From Klebsiella planticola ATCC 33531 (lineage in GTDB: Bacteria > Pseudomonadota > Gammaproteobacteria > Enterobacterales > Enterobacteriaceae), in NCBI RefSeq assembly GCF_000735435.1, contig NZ_JMPP01000009.1, positions 1 through 64,000 of the forward strand: a stretch of DNA of 64,000 bases, in the 5' to 3' direction. The notes under the pieces were generated by a model. That model saw nothing but the letters and a program-made list of their open reading frames with translations, ran no database searches and was not told where the DNA came from. Below, in pieces: positions 1 through 11,162 of the stretch. The translations under genes and the position numbers were made by a program. The number at the start of each line of letters is the position of its first letter. Position 1 is the stretch's first letter.

Positions 1-9
1 GACAGAAGG

Positions 10-44
10 CCCCCCGGCTACATGACGCTGGCCGGGGGGATTTT
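10..44 (+). terminator. Intrinsic terminator upstream of yjcO
   Basis: A perfect 9-bp GC stem (10-18 with 31-39) encloses a 12-nt loop and is followed by A and four T. It reads as a rho-independent terminator for a plus-strand gene lying left of the window. In E. coli the neighbour on that side of yjcO is fdhF, so it may end fdhF; that identity is inference. Confidence 0.65.
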
Positions 45-166
45 CACCATCCGGGTTGCGGGATAGCTGACGCAGCCCACTTTTATCGAACCTGGCAACC
101 GCCGCCATTTTCTTCTTTTTCGCCTCCCTTTATACTGCGCGCTGTGTTCCTGACCGATAATAAAAA

Positions 167-850
167 ATGAAATACCTCTCTTTACTTCTGATGCTGTTCT
201 CTCTTGCCGCGGGCGCTACCGATCCCGGCAGCCAGTACCAACAACAGGCGGAAGCCGGCGATCCGCGGGCGCAGTACTATCTTGCCGATACCTACGTCAG
301 TTACGGTGATTATCAGCAGGCCGAATACTGGGCGCAGAAATCGGCCGATAACGGTGACGGGGATGCGCTGGCGCTGCTGGCCCAGCTGAAAATTCGCAAC
401 CCGCAGCAGGCCGATTATAAACAGGCCAGAGACCTGGCTGAGAAGGCGGTACAGGTTGGCAGCAAGGCAGGAGAAATTATCCTGGCCCGCGTGTTGGTCA
501 ACCATCAGGCCGGGCCGACGGACTATTCACATGCCATCACCCTGCTACAGGATGCCGCCCAGGATCCGGAAAGCGACTCCGCCGTCGACGCCCAGATGCT
601 GTTAGGTTTGATTTACGCCAGCGGCGTCCAGATGACAGAGGATGACGCCAGGGCAACGGACTATTTTAAACGCAGCTCCTCGCTGTCCCGTACCGGTTAT
701 GCCGAATACTGGGCCGGGATGATGTTCCTGCAGGGAGAACAAGGCTTTATCGAACCCAACCAGCAGAAAGCGCTGCACTGGCTCAATGTCAGCTGTCAGG
801 AGGGGTTTGATACCGGCTGCGAAGAGTTCGACAGGATAAGTAAAAGATAA
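167..850 (+). CDS. yjcO: Sel1-repeat (TPR-like) periplasmic protein YjcO
   Basis: A 227-residue protein with an N-terminal signal peptide (about residues 1-16) followed by Sel1-like repeats, seen as recurring A-x-G-D-x-x-A-Q and A-E-Y-W-A patterns. It matches E. coli YjcO (229 residues) along its length, including the C-terminal segment with two cysteines (SCQEGFDTGC). Sel1 repeats are protein-interaction scaffolds; no enzymatic role is known for YjcO. It converges on gltP as in E. coli, with a repeat-filled spacer between them. Identification is secure; the function is unknown. Confidence 0.9.
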   Translation: MKYLSLLLMLFSLAAGATDPGSQYQQQAEAGDPRAQYYLADTYVSYGDYQQAEYWAQKSADNGDGDALALLAQLKIRNPQQADYKQARDLAEKAVQVGSKAGEIILARVLVNHQAGPTDYSHAITLLQDAAQDPESDSAVDAQMLLGLIYASGVQMTEDDARATDYFKRSSSLSRTGYAEYWAGMMFLQGEQGFIEPNQQKALHWLNVSCQEGFDTGCEEFDRISKR

Positions 851-880
851 GAAAAAGCACGGCGATAGCGCCGGGCTTTA

Positions 881-1325
881 AGATGCTTACTCTTTGTCTA
901 CAATCTGAGCCCGACGCGATAGCGCCAGGTTTTAAGACGGCCTGACAAACCTGCCTGAACATTAAGCCCGCGTTTCGCCGGGTGGCGGCTGACCCGGCCT
1001 ACGAAACCCGCAATCTCAACGCTTGCACAATTTCAGTAGGCCCGCGCAAGCGCAGCGCCGCCGGGCAATTTAAGACGCTGACTCTTTGTCTACAATCTGA
1101 GCCCGACGCGATAGCGCCGGGTTTTAAGACGGTCTGACAAACCTGCCCGCACATTGAGCCCGCGTTTTGCCGGGTGGCGGCTGACGCCTGACCCGGCCTA
1201 CGAAACCCGCAATCTCAACGCTTGCACAATTTCAGTCGGCCCGCGCAAGCGCAGCGCCGCCGGGCAATTTAAGACGCTGACTCTTTGTCTACAATCTGAG
1301 CCCGACGCGATAGCGCCGGGTTTTG
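881..1325. repeat. Tandem intergenic repeat, two full units plus a partial third
   Basis: A block beginning actctttgtctac occurs at 889, 1081 and 1280. The first unit is 192 bp. The second is 199 bp because of a 7-bp duplication (gcctgac, near 1185). A third copy is truncated at about 1323. The units are nearly identical and contain REP-like inverted segments (gccgggtggcggctgacc, gcgcaagcgcagcgccgccg). The array lies between the convergent genes yjcO and gltP and fills the whole 480-bp gap; no coding capacity is credible there. Confidence 0.9.
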
Positions 1326-1329
1326 CATT

Positions 1330-2658
1330 TTACTGCGCCGTTTTATCAAATTTGCCCAGCACTTCACGCTCATAGGCCAGCGCTTTTTTGCGGTCAAACT
1401 TGTGCTCCCACTTGGCAATCACCAGTACCGCCAGCGCATTCCCCACCACGTTCAGCGCGGTACGCGCCATATCGAGGATACGGTCAACGCCAGCAATAAA
1501 GGCCAGCCCTTCCAGCGGAATCCCTACGCTCCCCAGCGTCGCCAGCAGCACCACGAAGGAGACGCCCGGCACGCCGGCAATCCCTTTCGAAGTTACCATC
1601 AGCGTCAGCACCAGGGTTATCTCCTGCCACAGCGACAGGTCAATACCGTACAGCTGGGCAATAAAGATCGCCGCGATGCTCTGATACAGCGTTGAGCCAT
1701 CGAGGTTAAACGAGTAGCCGGTCGGCACGACAAAGCTGGTAATAGAAGCCGGCGCGCCATAGGCTTCCATCTTCTCAATAATACGCGGCAATACGCTCTC
1801 GGAGCTGGCGGTAGAGTAGGCCAGAATCAGCTCGTCTTTCAGGATACGGATCAGAATCCAGATACTTAATCCGCATACCCGCGCCACGATCCCCAGCACC
1901 ACCAGCGCGAAGAACAGAATCGCGAAGTAGACCAGGATAACCAGTTTGGCCAGCGGCCACAGCGAGGCGAAGCCAAAGGTGGCAACGGTCACCGAAATCA
2001 GCGCAAACACCCCGACCGGCGCATAGCGCATCACCATGTGGGTCACTTTGAACATGGTTTCGGAAATGGAGCGGAAAACGGTCACCAGCGGTTCACGATG
2101 GGTCGCCGGCAGCGAAGAGAGTCCCAGACCGAACAGTACCGAGAAGAAGATAATCGGCAACATATCGCCTTTCGCCATCGACGCGACAATGTTGGTCGGC
2201 ACCAGCGACAGTATCGTTCCCATCAGGCCGTGAGCGTGGCTTTGCACCTCTGCCGTTGTGCTTTGATATTTCGAAATATCCACCGCGGCCAGCTGCGACA
2301 TATCAATACCGCTACCCGGCTGGAAGACGTTGGCCAGGGTAATCCCCAGCACGATCGCCACGGTGGTGATCACTTCAAAATAGATAATGGTTTTCGCGCC
2401 GATACGGCCCAGTTGCTTCGCGTCGCCAACGCCCGCAATCCCGACAATCAGCGTCGAGATAACAATCGGAACGACGATCATCTTGATCAGGTGGATAAAG
2501 ATATCGCCTGCCGGCGTCAGGAAATTCGCAATTAACCAATCACGACCGTCGGCATGGTAATGCAGATAGCTGCCCAGCAGAATACCCAGCACCAGGGCCA
2601 GCAAAATCTGCCAGGCCAGGCTGACTTTTGTTTTTTTCTTCACTACTGACTTCCTCAA
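1330..2658 (-). CDS. gltP: Glutamate/aspartate:proton symporter GltP
   Basis: A 442-residue member of the DAACS (dicarboxylate/amino acid:cation symporter) family in the inner membrane, importing glutamate and aspartate with protons. The family signatures are present: the serine-rich hairpin (TASSESVLPRIIEKM), the NLDGSTLYQ motif and the SKGIAGVPG re-entrant segment. It is near-identical to E. coli GltP (437 residues) apart from a slightly longer, lysine-rich N-terminus. It is divergent from acs. In E. coli the nrfABCDEFG nitrite reductase operon lies between these two genes; it is missing here. Confidence 0.96.
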   Translation of the reverse strand: MRKSVVKKKTKVSLAWQILLALVLGILLGSYLHYHADGRDWLIANFLTPAGDIFIHLIKMIVVPIVISTLIVGIAGVGDAKQLGRIGAKTIIYFEVITTVAIVLGITLANVFQPGSGIDMSQLAAVDISKYQSTTAEVQSHAHGLMGTILSLVPTNIVASMAKGDMLPIIFFSVLFGLGLSSLPATHREPLVTVFRSISETMFKVTHMVMRYAPVGVFALISVTVATFGFASLWPLAKLVILVYFAILFFALVVLGIVARVCGLSIWILIRILKDELILAYSTASSESVLPRIIEKMEAYGAPASITSFVVPTGYSFNLDGSTLYQSIAAIFIAQLYGIDLSLWQEITLVLTLMVTSKGIAGVPGVSFVVLLATLGSVGIPLEGLAFIAGVDRILDMARTALNVVGNALAVLVIAKWEHKFDRKKALAYEREVLGKFDKTAQ

Positions 2659-3054
2659 TGAGAGGCACCATTCCCGGAAGTCATGATGCCCACTGAAAGG
2701 GATATGAATTGTGTTGCGTTGCTCTATGGGGTTTTTTAACGCGCGGTATCAGTATCATCTGCACGGCATGCTACGCAAGCGTTTAAGAACAGGGCTTTTC
2801 TCTGGGTTTCTGCATAAATTCGCTAACTTTCCCCACTTCTGATGCATAAGTATCTGTTATAAAAAAAATTTCATAGCTTCCATTTCTATAAATACATTTC
2901 TGAAATTATTTCACTTCAAAGTTTCATTTGATTGATTTTCATTCAGTTGAATCAATGCGTGATCTGTCCCCCAAATAGCAAACAAAGCCGCGAAAGCCCC
3001 TACTCTTAACGTTTACTTGACATATATTTAACAACCTACAGGAGAAAAAAAGCC
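2659..3054. promoter_or_regulatory. gltP/acs divergent regulatory region
   Basis: This 396-bp AT-rich gap separates divergent gltP and acs. The last 60 bp, including the Shine-Dalgarno sequence aggag, resemble the E. coli acs leader. A weak half-matching CRP-type site (gcgtgatctgtccc) is near 2960. In E. coli acs is activated by CRP and modulated by Fis and IHF. I did not find a perfect CRP palindrome, so the exact sites are not assigned. Confidence 0.5.
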
Positions 3055-5013
3055 ATGAGCCAAATACATAAGCACTCTATTCCCGCTAACATTGCGGACA
3101 GCTGCCTGATTAACCCGGAACAGTACAAGGCGCAGTATCACCAATCTGTCACCGACCCGGATGCGTTCTGGGGTGAGCAAGGCAAAATCCTTGACTGGAT
3201 GCGGCCCTATACGCGCGTGAAGAACACCTCATTCGCACCGGGCAACGTCTCTATTAAATGGTATGAAGACGGCACGCTGAATCTTGCCGCTAACTGCCTC
3301 GATCGCCACCTCGCCGAACACGGCGACCAGACCGCGATTATCTGGGAAGGCGACGACGCCAGCCAGAGCAAACACATCACTTATCGCGAGCTCCATCACG
3401 ACGTCTGCCGCTTTGCTAACGTCCTGCTCGACCTCGGCATTAAAAAGGGCGATGTCGTCGCTATCTATATGCCAATGGTGCCGGAAGCCGCCGTTGCCAT
3501 GCTGGCCTGCGCCCGTATCGGCGCTATTCACTCGGTGATCTTCGGCGGTTTTTCTCCCGAAGCGGTTGCCGGACGTATCATTGACTCGAATTCTCGTCTG
3601 GTCATTACTTCCGATGAAGGGTTGCGCGCCGGACGTGCGATTCCGCTGAAGAAGAACGTTGACGACGCGTTAAAAAATCCGAACGTGAAAAGCATCGAGC
3701 ACGTGGTGGTGCTCAAACGTACCGGCGGCAAAATCGACTGGCAGGAAGGTCGCGACCTGTGGTGGAGCGACCTGATTGCGCAAGCCAGCGACCAGCATCA
3801 GCCGGAAGAGATGAATGCGGAAGACCCGCTGTTCATCCTCTATACCTCCGGTTCAACCGGTAAGCCCAAAGGGGTGCTGCACACCACCGGCGGCTACCTG
3901 GTCTATGCCGCCACCACCTTCAAATATGTCTTCGACTACCATCCTGGCGACATCTACTGGTGTACCGCTGACGTGGGCTGGGTGACCGGCCACAGCTATC
4001 TGCTGTACGGCCCGCTGGCCTGTGGCGCCACCACGCTGATGTTTGAAGGCGTGCCGAACTGGCCGACGCCGGCGCGAATGTGTCAGGTCGTCGATAAGCA
4101 CAAGGTCAATATTCTCTACACCGCGCCGACGGCGATCCGCGCGCTGATGGCGGAAGGCGATAAGGCCATCGAAGGCACCGACCGCTCTTCCCTGCGTATT
4201 CTGGGCTCGGTCGGCGAGCCGATTAACCCGGAAGCCTGGGAGTGGTACTGGAAGAAGATTGGCAACGAGAAATGCCCGGTGATGGATACCTGGTGGCAAA
4301 CTGAAACCGGCGGCTTCATGATTACTCCGCTGCCGGGCGCCATTGAGCTGAAAGCCGGCTCCGCCACGCGTCCGTTCTTCGGCGTGCAGCCGGTGCTGGT
4401 CGACAATGAAGGCACCCCGCTGGAGGGCGCGACCGAAGGTAACCTGGCCATCGCCGACTCCTGGCCGGGACAGGCGCGAACCCTGTTCGGCGACCACGAG
4501 CGCTTTGAACAGACCTACTTCTCCACCTTCAAAAATATGTATTTCAGCGGCGACGGCGCTCGTCGTGATGAAGATGGTTACTTCTGGATCACCGGCCGCG
4601 TGGACGACGTTCTGAACGTATCTGGCCACCGCCTGGGGACCGCAGAAATCGAATCGGCGCTGGTGTCGCATCCGAAAATCGCCGAAGCGGCCGTGGTCGG
4701 TATTCCGCATAACATCAAAGGTCAGGCGATTTACGCTTACGTCACGCTCAATCACGGTGAAGAGCCGACGCCGGAGCTGTATGCGGAGGTACGCAACTGG
4801 GTACGCAAAGAGATTGGCCCGCTGGCCACGCCGGACGTGCTCCACTGGACCGATTCCTTACCGAAAACCCGCTCGGGCAAGATCATGCGCCGTATTCTGC
4901 GCAAGATTGCCGCGGGCGATACCAGCAACCTCGGCGATACGTCAACACTGGCGGATCCTGGCGTCGTGGAAAAACTGCTCGAAGAGAAGCAGGCCATTGC
5001 GATGCCGTCGTAA
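3055..5013 (+). CDS. acs: Acetyl-CoA synthetase (AMP-forming)
   Basis: A 652-residue enzyme converting acetate, ATP and CoA to acetyl-CoA via acetyl-AMP, the high-affinity acetate scavenging route. The length equals E. coli Acs. Visible motifs are the P-loop-like [11 protein letters not shown] at 263-273, WWQTETGG, the adenylate-forming hinge region ([12 protein letters not shown]), and RSGKIMRR with the catalytic lysine at residue 609, the lysine acetylated and deacetylated by Pat/CobB in relatives. An aggaga ribosome site sits just before the ATG. It is the first gene of acs-yjcH-actP. Confidence 0.98.
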   Translation: MSQIHKHSIPANIADSCLINPEQYKAQYHQSVTDPDAFWGEQGKILDWMRPYTRVKNTSFAPGNVSIKWYEDGTLNLAANCLDRHLAEHGDQTAIIWEGDDASQSKHITYRELHHDVCRFANVLLDLGIKKGDVVAIYMPMVPEAAVAMLACARIGAIHSVIFGGFSPEAVAGRIIDSNSRLVITSDEGLRAGRAIPLKKNVDDALKNPNVKSIEHVVVLKRTGGKIDWQEGRDLWWSDLIAQASDQHQPEEMNAEDPLFILYTSGSTGKPKGVLHTTGGYLVYAATTFKYVFDYHPGDIYWCTADVGWVTGHSYLLYGPLACGATTLMFEGVPNWPTPARMCQVVDKHKVNILYTAPTAIRALMAEGDKAIEGTDRSSLRILGSVGEPINPEAWEWYWKKIGNEKCPVMDTWWQTETGGFMITPLPGAIELKAGSATRPFFGVQPVLVDNEGTPLEGATEGNLAIADSWPGQARTLFGDHERFEQTYFSTFKNMYFSGDGARRDEDGYFWITGRVDDVLNVSGHRLGTAEIESALVSHPKIAEAAVVGIPHNIKGQAIYAYVTLNHGEEPTPELYAEVRNWVRKEIGPLATPDVLHWTDSLPKTRSGKIMRRILRKIAAGDTSNLGDTSTLADPGVVEKLLEEKQAIAMPS

Positions 5014-5032
5014 ACGGACTCATTCCCTACAC

Positions 5033-5054
5033 CCTCTCCCCGTCAGGGGAGAGG
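5033..5054. other. Hairpin in the acs-yjcH spacer
   Basis: A perfect 9-bp inverted repeat (5033-5041 with 5046-5054, 4-nt loop) follows the acs stop. There is no U tract after it, so it is more likely an mRNA-stabilising or REP-like hairpin than a terminator. The rest of the 180-bp spacer contains GC-rich repeat-like sequence and the yjcH ribosome site. Confidence 0.6.
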
Positions 5055-5196
5055 ACATAAATCATACGCCCTAAGGATTCCACGTAGCAGGACAGCAGGA
5101 AGCACCCTCTCTTCCCGACAGTATGTTGCCGGGCGGATAAGTGCTGCCGACGGTCAGCGCGCGGATGACGAAAAGGGTACCTCTGGAGACGCTGTG

Positions 5197-7157
<1,961 letters not shown>

Positions 7158-7166
7158 CCTGACTCT

Positions 7167-7186
7167 CCCCGGCCGCCCGGCCGGGG
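7167..7186. terminator. GC hairpin between convergent actP and cidB-like genes
   Basis: A perfect 8-bp stem (7167-7174 with 7179-7186) and 4-nt loop lie in the 33-bp gap between the two converging stops. U-richness is weak on both sides, so this is a probable bidirectional terminator or 3'-end stabiliser. Confidence 0.55.
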
Positions 7187-7190
7187 AACA

Positions 7191-7880
7191 TTAAAACATC
7201 AGCAGGCGCACCAGCGGCGCTGCCAGTACCATTACCACGCCAGACAACATCATCACCAGACTGGCCACCACCCCTTCCTGCGGCCCCAGCTCATATGAAC
7301 GGGCGGTGCCTGCGCCGTGCGAGGCGGCGCCAAATCCAGCGCCTTTTGCCATCCCTTCGCGAATGGCGAGCCGCATAAACAGCGCATCACCCACCGCCAT
7401 GCCAAACACGCCGGTGATCACCACAAACAGCGCCACCAGCTCCGGCTGGCCGCCGATCGGTTTTGCCGCGGCCAGCGCAAACGGCGTCGTGACCGAACGC
7501 ACCGCCAGACTACGCTGAATCTCATCCGGCAGCGTAAACAGTCGCGCCAGCCACACCGAGCTGGTCACGGCGACAACCACTGCCGTCGTCACCCCTGCGG
7601 TCAGCGACATCCAGTGCCGTTTAATGACCGCGAGGTTGTCATATACCGGGACGGCAAACGCGATGGTTGCAGGCCCCAACAGCCATAACAACCAGTGGGC
7701 CTCGCCCATATAGTTCTGATATGAAATGTGGCCAAACACCAGAATCAGCACCAGCAGTATCGGGGTAAACACCAGCGGCATCAGCGGCAGCCTGTGGAAG
7801 CGGCGATACAGGCGCTTATTGGCGAAATAGAGTGCCAGCGTCACAACCAGGCACAGGACGCTCAGTTGAAAATCACTCAT
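7191..7880 (-). CDS. LrgB/CidB-family membrane protein
   Basis: A 229-residue polytopic inner-membrane protein of the LrgB/CidB family. The family core is present: the GPATIAFAVPVY segment, VTTPFALAAAKPIGG and a C-terminal GAASHGAGTARSYELGPQEG stretch. Members form a two-component carrier with an LrgA/CidA partner. They have been linked to murein hydrolase control and, in Bacillus, to pyruvate uptake. The gene overlaps the upstream cidA-like gene by 8 nt. It resembles YohK but is not the yohJK locus. The transported substrate cannot be read from the sequence. Confidence 0.88.
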   Translation of the reverse strand: MSDFQLSVLCLVVTLALYFANKRLYRRFHRLPLMPLVFTPILLVLILVFGHISYQNYMGEAHWLLWLLGPATIAFAVPVYDNLAVIKRHWMSLTAGVTTAVVVAVTSSVWLARLFTLPDEIQRSLAVRSVTTPFALAAAKPIGGQPELVALFVVITGVFGMAVGDALFMRLAIREGMAKGAGFGAASHGAGTARSYELGPQEGVVASLVMMLSGVVMVLAAPLVRLLMF

Positions 7881-8283
7881 GCTTCATCCGGCTGACTTCA
7901 TAACGATACACTTTATCCACCACCCATGCCGTCGCCCCCAGCACCATCAGGGTACTCAGCGCAATCACCAGAAAAATGCGCCAGCCGTCGACCATCAGCA
8001 GCTGGGTATAATTCACCACCGCCACCACCGCCGGGACGAAAAACAGCAGCATTTCCGCCAACAGCCAGCGCGCGCCGGCCCGCACCCAGTTCAGCGGGAT
8101 AACCCGACAGATAATCAGCGCCAGCAGCATCAACATACCAACCAGGTTCGCCGGCAGCGGCAGATGCAGCCAGTTAACCAAATATTCAGCACAGACGAAC
8201 AATCCGGCATAAATCAGCACCTGAACCGGGACCTGGAGGCGCTGTACAACGAAGGGGGTCACACGAGCTGGCGCGAAGGCCAT
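7873..8283 (-). CDS. CidA/LrgA-family membrane protein
   Basis: A 136-residue protein with four predicted membrane segments and the CidA/LrgA family hallmark region (LPLPANLVGMLMLL) followed by LLFFVPAVVAVVNY. It is the holin-like partner of the CidB-like protein encoded immediately downstream with an 8-nt overlap. A LysR-type regulator is divergent, 102 bp away, which is the typical cid arrangement. Whether it acts in lysis control or as a small-acid carrier is not decided by the sequence. Confidence 0.88.
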   Translation of the reverse strand: MAFAPARVTPFVVQRLQVPVQVLIYAGLFVCAEYLVNWLHLPLPANLVGMLMLLALIICRVIPLNWVRAGARWLLAEMLLFFVPAVVAVVNYTQLLMVDGWRIFLVIALSTLMVLGATAWVVDKVYRYEVSRMKHE

Positions 8284-8385
8284 GAGCGAAATTCCTGAAA
8301 AGAAGCAAGGTATGCAGTATAGAGAGCCGCCTGAGCGGACAGAAATGAATTAAAATCATCACAGGTATAGTCTCTGGGAATAATT

Positions 8386-9267
8386 ATGGATATCCGAACG
8401 CTGCGCTATTTTGTCGAAGTGGTGCGTCAGCAGAGTTTTACGCGCGCTGCGGAAAAACTGTTCGTCACACAGCCCACGATCAGCAAAATGCTCAAAAATC
8501 TGGAAGATGAGCTGAACTGCACCCTGTTGATTCGCGATGGCCGCCGGCTCCTGTTGACCGATACCGGTCGGGTTGTTTTTGAGCGTGGGCAGGCGATTCT
8601 GGGCGAGTTTCATCAGCTGGAATCGGAGCTGAGCGATATTAACCACCTGCACAAAGGGGTCCTGAGACTGGGGATCCCGCCGATGGTCGGGATGCTGATG
8701 GCAGAACCGATCGGCCTGTTTCGCCAGCGCTACCCGGGCGTGGAGCTGAAAATTGCCGAGTTCGGTGGGCTGACGGTTCAGCAGGCGGTGAGCAACGGCG
8801 AGCTGGATCTCGCCATGACGGCGCTGCCGGTAGATGAGGACAGCGGCCTGAGCACGCTGCCGCTGTTCAACCATCCGCTGTGCGTGCTGACGCCGAGAAC
8901 CGAGGAGTGGGAAAGCGTTCAGTCGCTCTCGCCGGAAGCCCTCGCGGCCCATCCGCTGGTCATTTATAACGAAGATTTCGCGCTGAGCCGGCAGCTGATG
9001 GCGCTGTTTACCTGTCATGATGTGAAGCCCCGCATCGCGGTGCGCAGCGGCCAGTGGGATTTCCTCGCGGCCATGGTGCAGGCGGGAATCGGCGTGGCCA
9101 TACTGCCGCAGCCGATCTGCGAACGTCTCGACGCGCAGAATTTTTGCTGGATACCGCTGCAGAGTGAGCTGCACTGGGAGCTGGGGATGATCTGGCGGGA
9201 AGGCGTTTATCTGTCGCACAGCGCGCAGGCGTGGCTGGAATGCAGTAAGGCGTTCTGGCTGGAGTAA
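8386..9267 (+). CDS. LysR-type regulator (CidR-like) next to the cidAB-like pair
   Basis: A 293-residue LysR-type transcriptional regulator: N-terminal winged helix-turn-helix at about residues 1-60 (TLRYFVEVVRQQSFTRAAEK, then TQPTISKMLKNLE), then a periplasmic-binding-like effector domain. It is divergent from the cidA/cidB-like genes, so by the usual LysR logic it probably controls them from the 102-bp shared promoter. In Gram-positive relatives CidR responds to acetate or pyruvate metabolism, but the effector here is unknown. Confidence 0.85.
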   Translation: MDIRTLRYFVEVVRQQSFTRAAEKLFVTQPTISKMLKNLEDELNCTLLIRDGRRLLLTDTGRVVFERGQAILGEFHQLESELSDINHLHKGVLRLGIPPMVGMLMAEPIGLFRQRYPGVELKIAEFGGLTVQQAVSNGELDLAMTALPVDEDSGLSTLPLFNHPLCVLTPRTEEWESVQSLSPEALAAHPLVIYNEDFALSRQLMALFTCHDVKPRIAVRSGQWDFLAAMVQAGIGVAILPQPICERLDAQNFCWIPLQSELHWELGMIWREGVYLSHSAQAWLECSKAFWLE

Positions 9268-9366
9268 GTCCCGGAGGCGGCGCGTTGCGCCTGTCCGGGC
9301 GACAAAAACAGTCATTCTGAATTCATCGCCCGGCCAGCGTAGCGCCGCCGGGGAAGCGGTGCGGTG
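9268..9366. repeat. REP/BIME-like spacer
   Basis: The 99-bp gap between the converging lysR and yjcE genes consists of two REP-like GC hairpins, one around 9271-9300 (ccggaggcggcgcg...ccgggcg) and one around 9328-9352 in the opposite sense. This is the usual arrangement of a two-unit BIME at a convergent 3' junction. Confidence 0.6.
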
Positions 9367-11013
9367 CTACTGATCTTCGATGAGCAGCGCTTCCAGCAGG
9401 TCAAGGTCGTGGAGCAGCTTCTGCAGCGTTTCATTGCTGATCTGCCGGGTCGCACGAAGATGATACAGCTCTCCGCGTTCTGAACGCAGCGCCGCCAGAC
9501 GGAACCGACGCTCAAGCTGCTCTTCGAGTATGGAGGTTTCCACATCGTTGCGTCCGTCGACGCGGCGGCGCAGATTACCAATCACCCGCGAACTGACCTC
9601 GGTCAGCAGCTGGTTATCAATATTCTCTTTGGTGTCGGCGGCCAGACGCTCCTCCATTTTCTGAATCGCGACAATCGCCACATCTGCCGTCGCCGCGCGC
9701 GCCAGCCGCTCTTCTTTACGCTGCTGAACATGGTCGCTCGACTCAATGTGACGTAGCAAAATTGGCAGCGCGATCACCCCGACAAACAGCGAGAACAGAA
9801 TCACCCCGGCGGCCAAAAAGATCAGCTCATAGCGGGCCGGGAAGACGTTGCCGTCAGGCAGCAGCAGTGGAATCGACAGCACACCGGCGAGGGTTATCGC
9901 CCCGCGTACCCCGGCAACGGAGGAGATCAGCAGTTCACGGGTGGTCCACGAGCCAAACTCCATCGGTTTCCTCTTCAGGAAACGCTGGCTTAACTTGCGC
10001 ATCGTCCACAGCCAGCCAAAACGTACCAGCATCAGCGCGGCGTAGATCAGGATAATGTCGGTAAACAACATCCAGGTTTCAACATTAGGATCCGCTTCCG
10101 CCGCCACCAGCGACGTCGACAGAATGTCCGGCAGCTGCAGACCCAACAGCAGAAAGACCATGCCGTTAAAGACAAATTCCAGCATCGCCCAGGTACTGTT
10201 CGCACGCAGACGCATGGCCAGCGGCGCGGTGCGCATCACGCCGGAACGGGTGATGGTCATCCCCGCCGCCACCGCCGCCAGAATCCCGGAAACACCGATA
10301 TGTTCCGCGATCAGGTAGGAGGCAAACGGCAGCAGGAACAGCAGAACAATCTGCGTCGCCGGCTCGTCGCCGCCCCAGCGGCTGAGGAAGCGCATCGAAC
10401 GGCCATACAGCCAGCTCACCACAAACCCGGCCAGGATACCGCCGATGGCGACTTTGAGGAACTCGACCGTGGCACCGCCGACGGTAAAGACCATCGTGCC
10501 CATCGCCACGGCGACGGCAAACTTCAGCGAAACCAGGCCGGAGGCATCGTTCATCAGCGCCTCGCCCTGCAAAATCCCCATAATTTTTTTCGGAATGCGC
10601 CCTTCGCCCACGATGCCTGACAGCGCCACGGCATCGGTCGGTGACAGCACCGCCGCCAGCGCAAAGGCGGGAATCAGCGGAATACCCGGCACGATCCAGT
10701 AGATGAGGAAGCCAATACCCACCACCGTGACCAGCACCAGCGCCAGCGCCAGCCCGAGGATTTCTCGTCCGTGCTCAATAAATTCGCGGGTCGGCGTCTT
10801 CCAGCCGTCGGCAAAAAGCAGCGGCGGGATAAACAAGACCAGGAACAGCTCGGGGTCGAATTCAACATGCAAACCAAACGTCGGCCACGCCAACAGCGCG
10901 CCAATGGCGATTTGCATCAGTGGTAGTGGAACCTGAAAGGGCAGTACGCGTGTAACCACCCCGGAGAGAGAGACCACGAGGGTCATAATGAGTATGGTGA
11001 AGAATATTTCCAT
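9367..11013 (-). CDS. yjcE: CPA1-family Na+/H+ antiporter YjcE
   Basis: A 548-residue inner-membrane cation:proton antiporter with about 12 membrane segments and a 150-residue cytoplasmic C-terminal tail predicted to be helical and charged. CPA1 (NhaP/NHE) motifs are visible: FIPPLLFADGW, LSPTDAVALSGI, the GEALMNDASGLVSLKFA segment with the conserved ND pair, and VAGVRGAITLA. The length equals E. coli YjcE (549) and the gene occupies the same neighbourhood next to ghxP. Confidence 0.92.
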   Translation of the reverse strand: MEIFFTILIMTLVVSLSGVVTRVLPFQVPLPLMQIAIGALLAWPTFGLHVEFDPELFLVLFIPPLLFADGWKTPTREFIEHGREILGLALALVLVTVVGIGFLIYWIVPGIPLIPAFALAAVLSPTDAVALSGIVGEGRIPKKIMGILQGEALMNDASGLVSLKFAVAVAMGTMVFTVGGATVEFLKVAIGGILAGFVVSWLYGRSMRFLSRWGGDEPATQIVLLFLLPFASYLIAEHIGVSGILAAVAAGMTITRSGVMRTAPLAMRLRANSTWAMLEFVFNGMVFLLLGLQLPDILSTSLVAAEADPNVETWMLFTDIILIYAALMLVRFGWLWTMRKLSQRFLKRKPMEFGSWTTRELLISSVAGVRGAITLAGVLSIPLLLPDGNVFPARYELIFLAAGVILFSLFVGVIALPILLRHIESSDHVQQRKEERLARAATADVAIVAIQKMEERLAADTKENIDNQLLTEVSSRVIGNLRRRVDGRNDVETSILEEQLERRFRLAALRSERGELYHLRATRQISNETLQKLLHDLDLLEALLIEDQ

Positions 11014-11125
11014 GTGTTCCCTGTTTGCTGCGTTTTCTTTTTTTTACACCGGAGGCGTCATGTCTCTGGATAATACGCTACTCAGATTAACGCAAAAGGA
11101 AACAGGATGTGGCTTAAAAATAAAA

Positions 11126-11145
11126 CGGGCGGCCTGAGCCGCCCG
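11126..11145 (-). terminator. ghxP terminator
   Basis: An 8-bp GC stem (11126-11133 with 11138-11145, loop ctga). On the minus strand it is followed by ttttattttta, a good rho-independent terminator 18 nt past the ghxP stop. Confidence 0.85.
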
Positions 11146-11162
11146 CTATTGGCAGGAAAAGC

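Noticed and set aside
881-1325. Possible CRISPR array
   Set aside because: The repeating unit is about 192 bp with no short direct repeats and spacers; it is a tandem duplication of REP-like intergenic DNA.
3853-4845. 330-residue antisense ORF inside acs
   Set aside because: It mirrors the codon pattern of acs in a GC-rich genome; the product is Arg/His/Gly-rich with no family resemblance and no ribosome site.
8359-9315. 318-residue antisense ORF across the LysR gene
   Set aside because: Shadow of the lysR frame; low-complexity Arg/Gln composition and no known domain.
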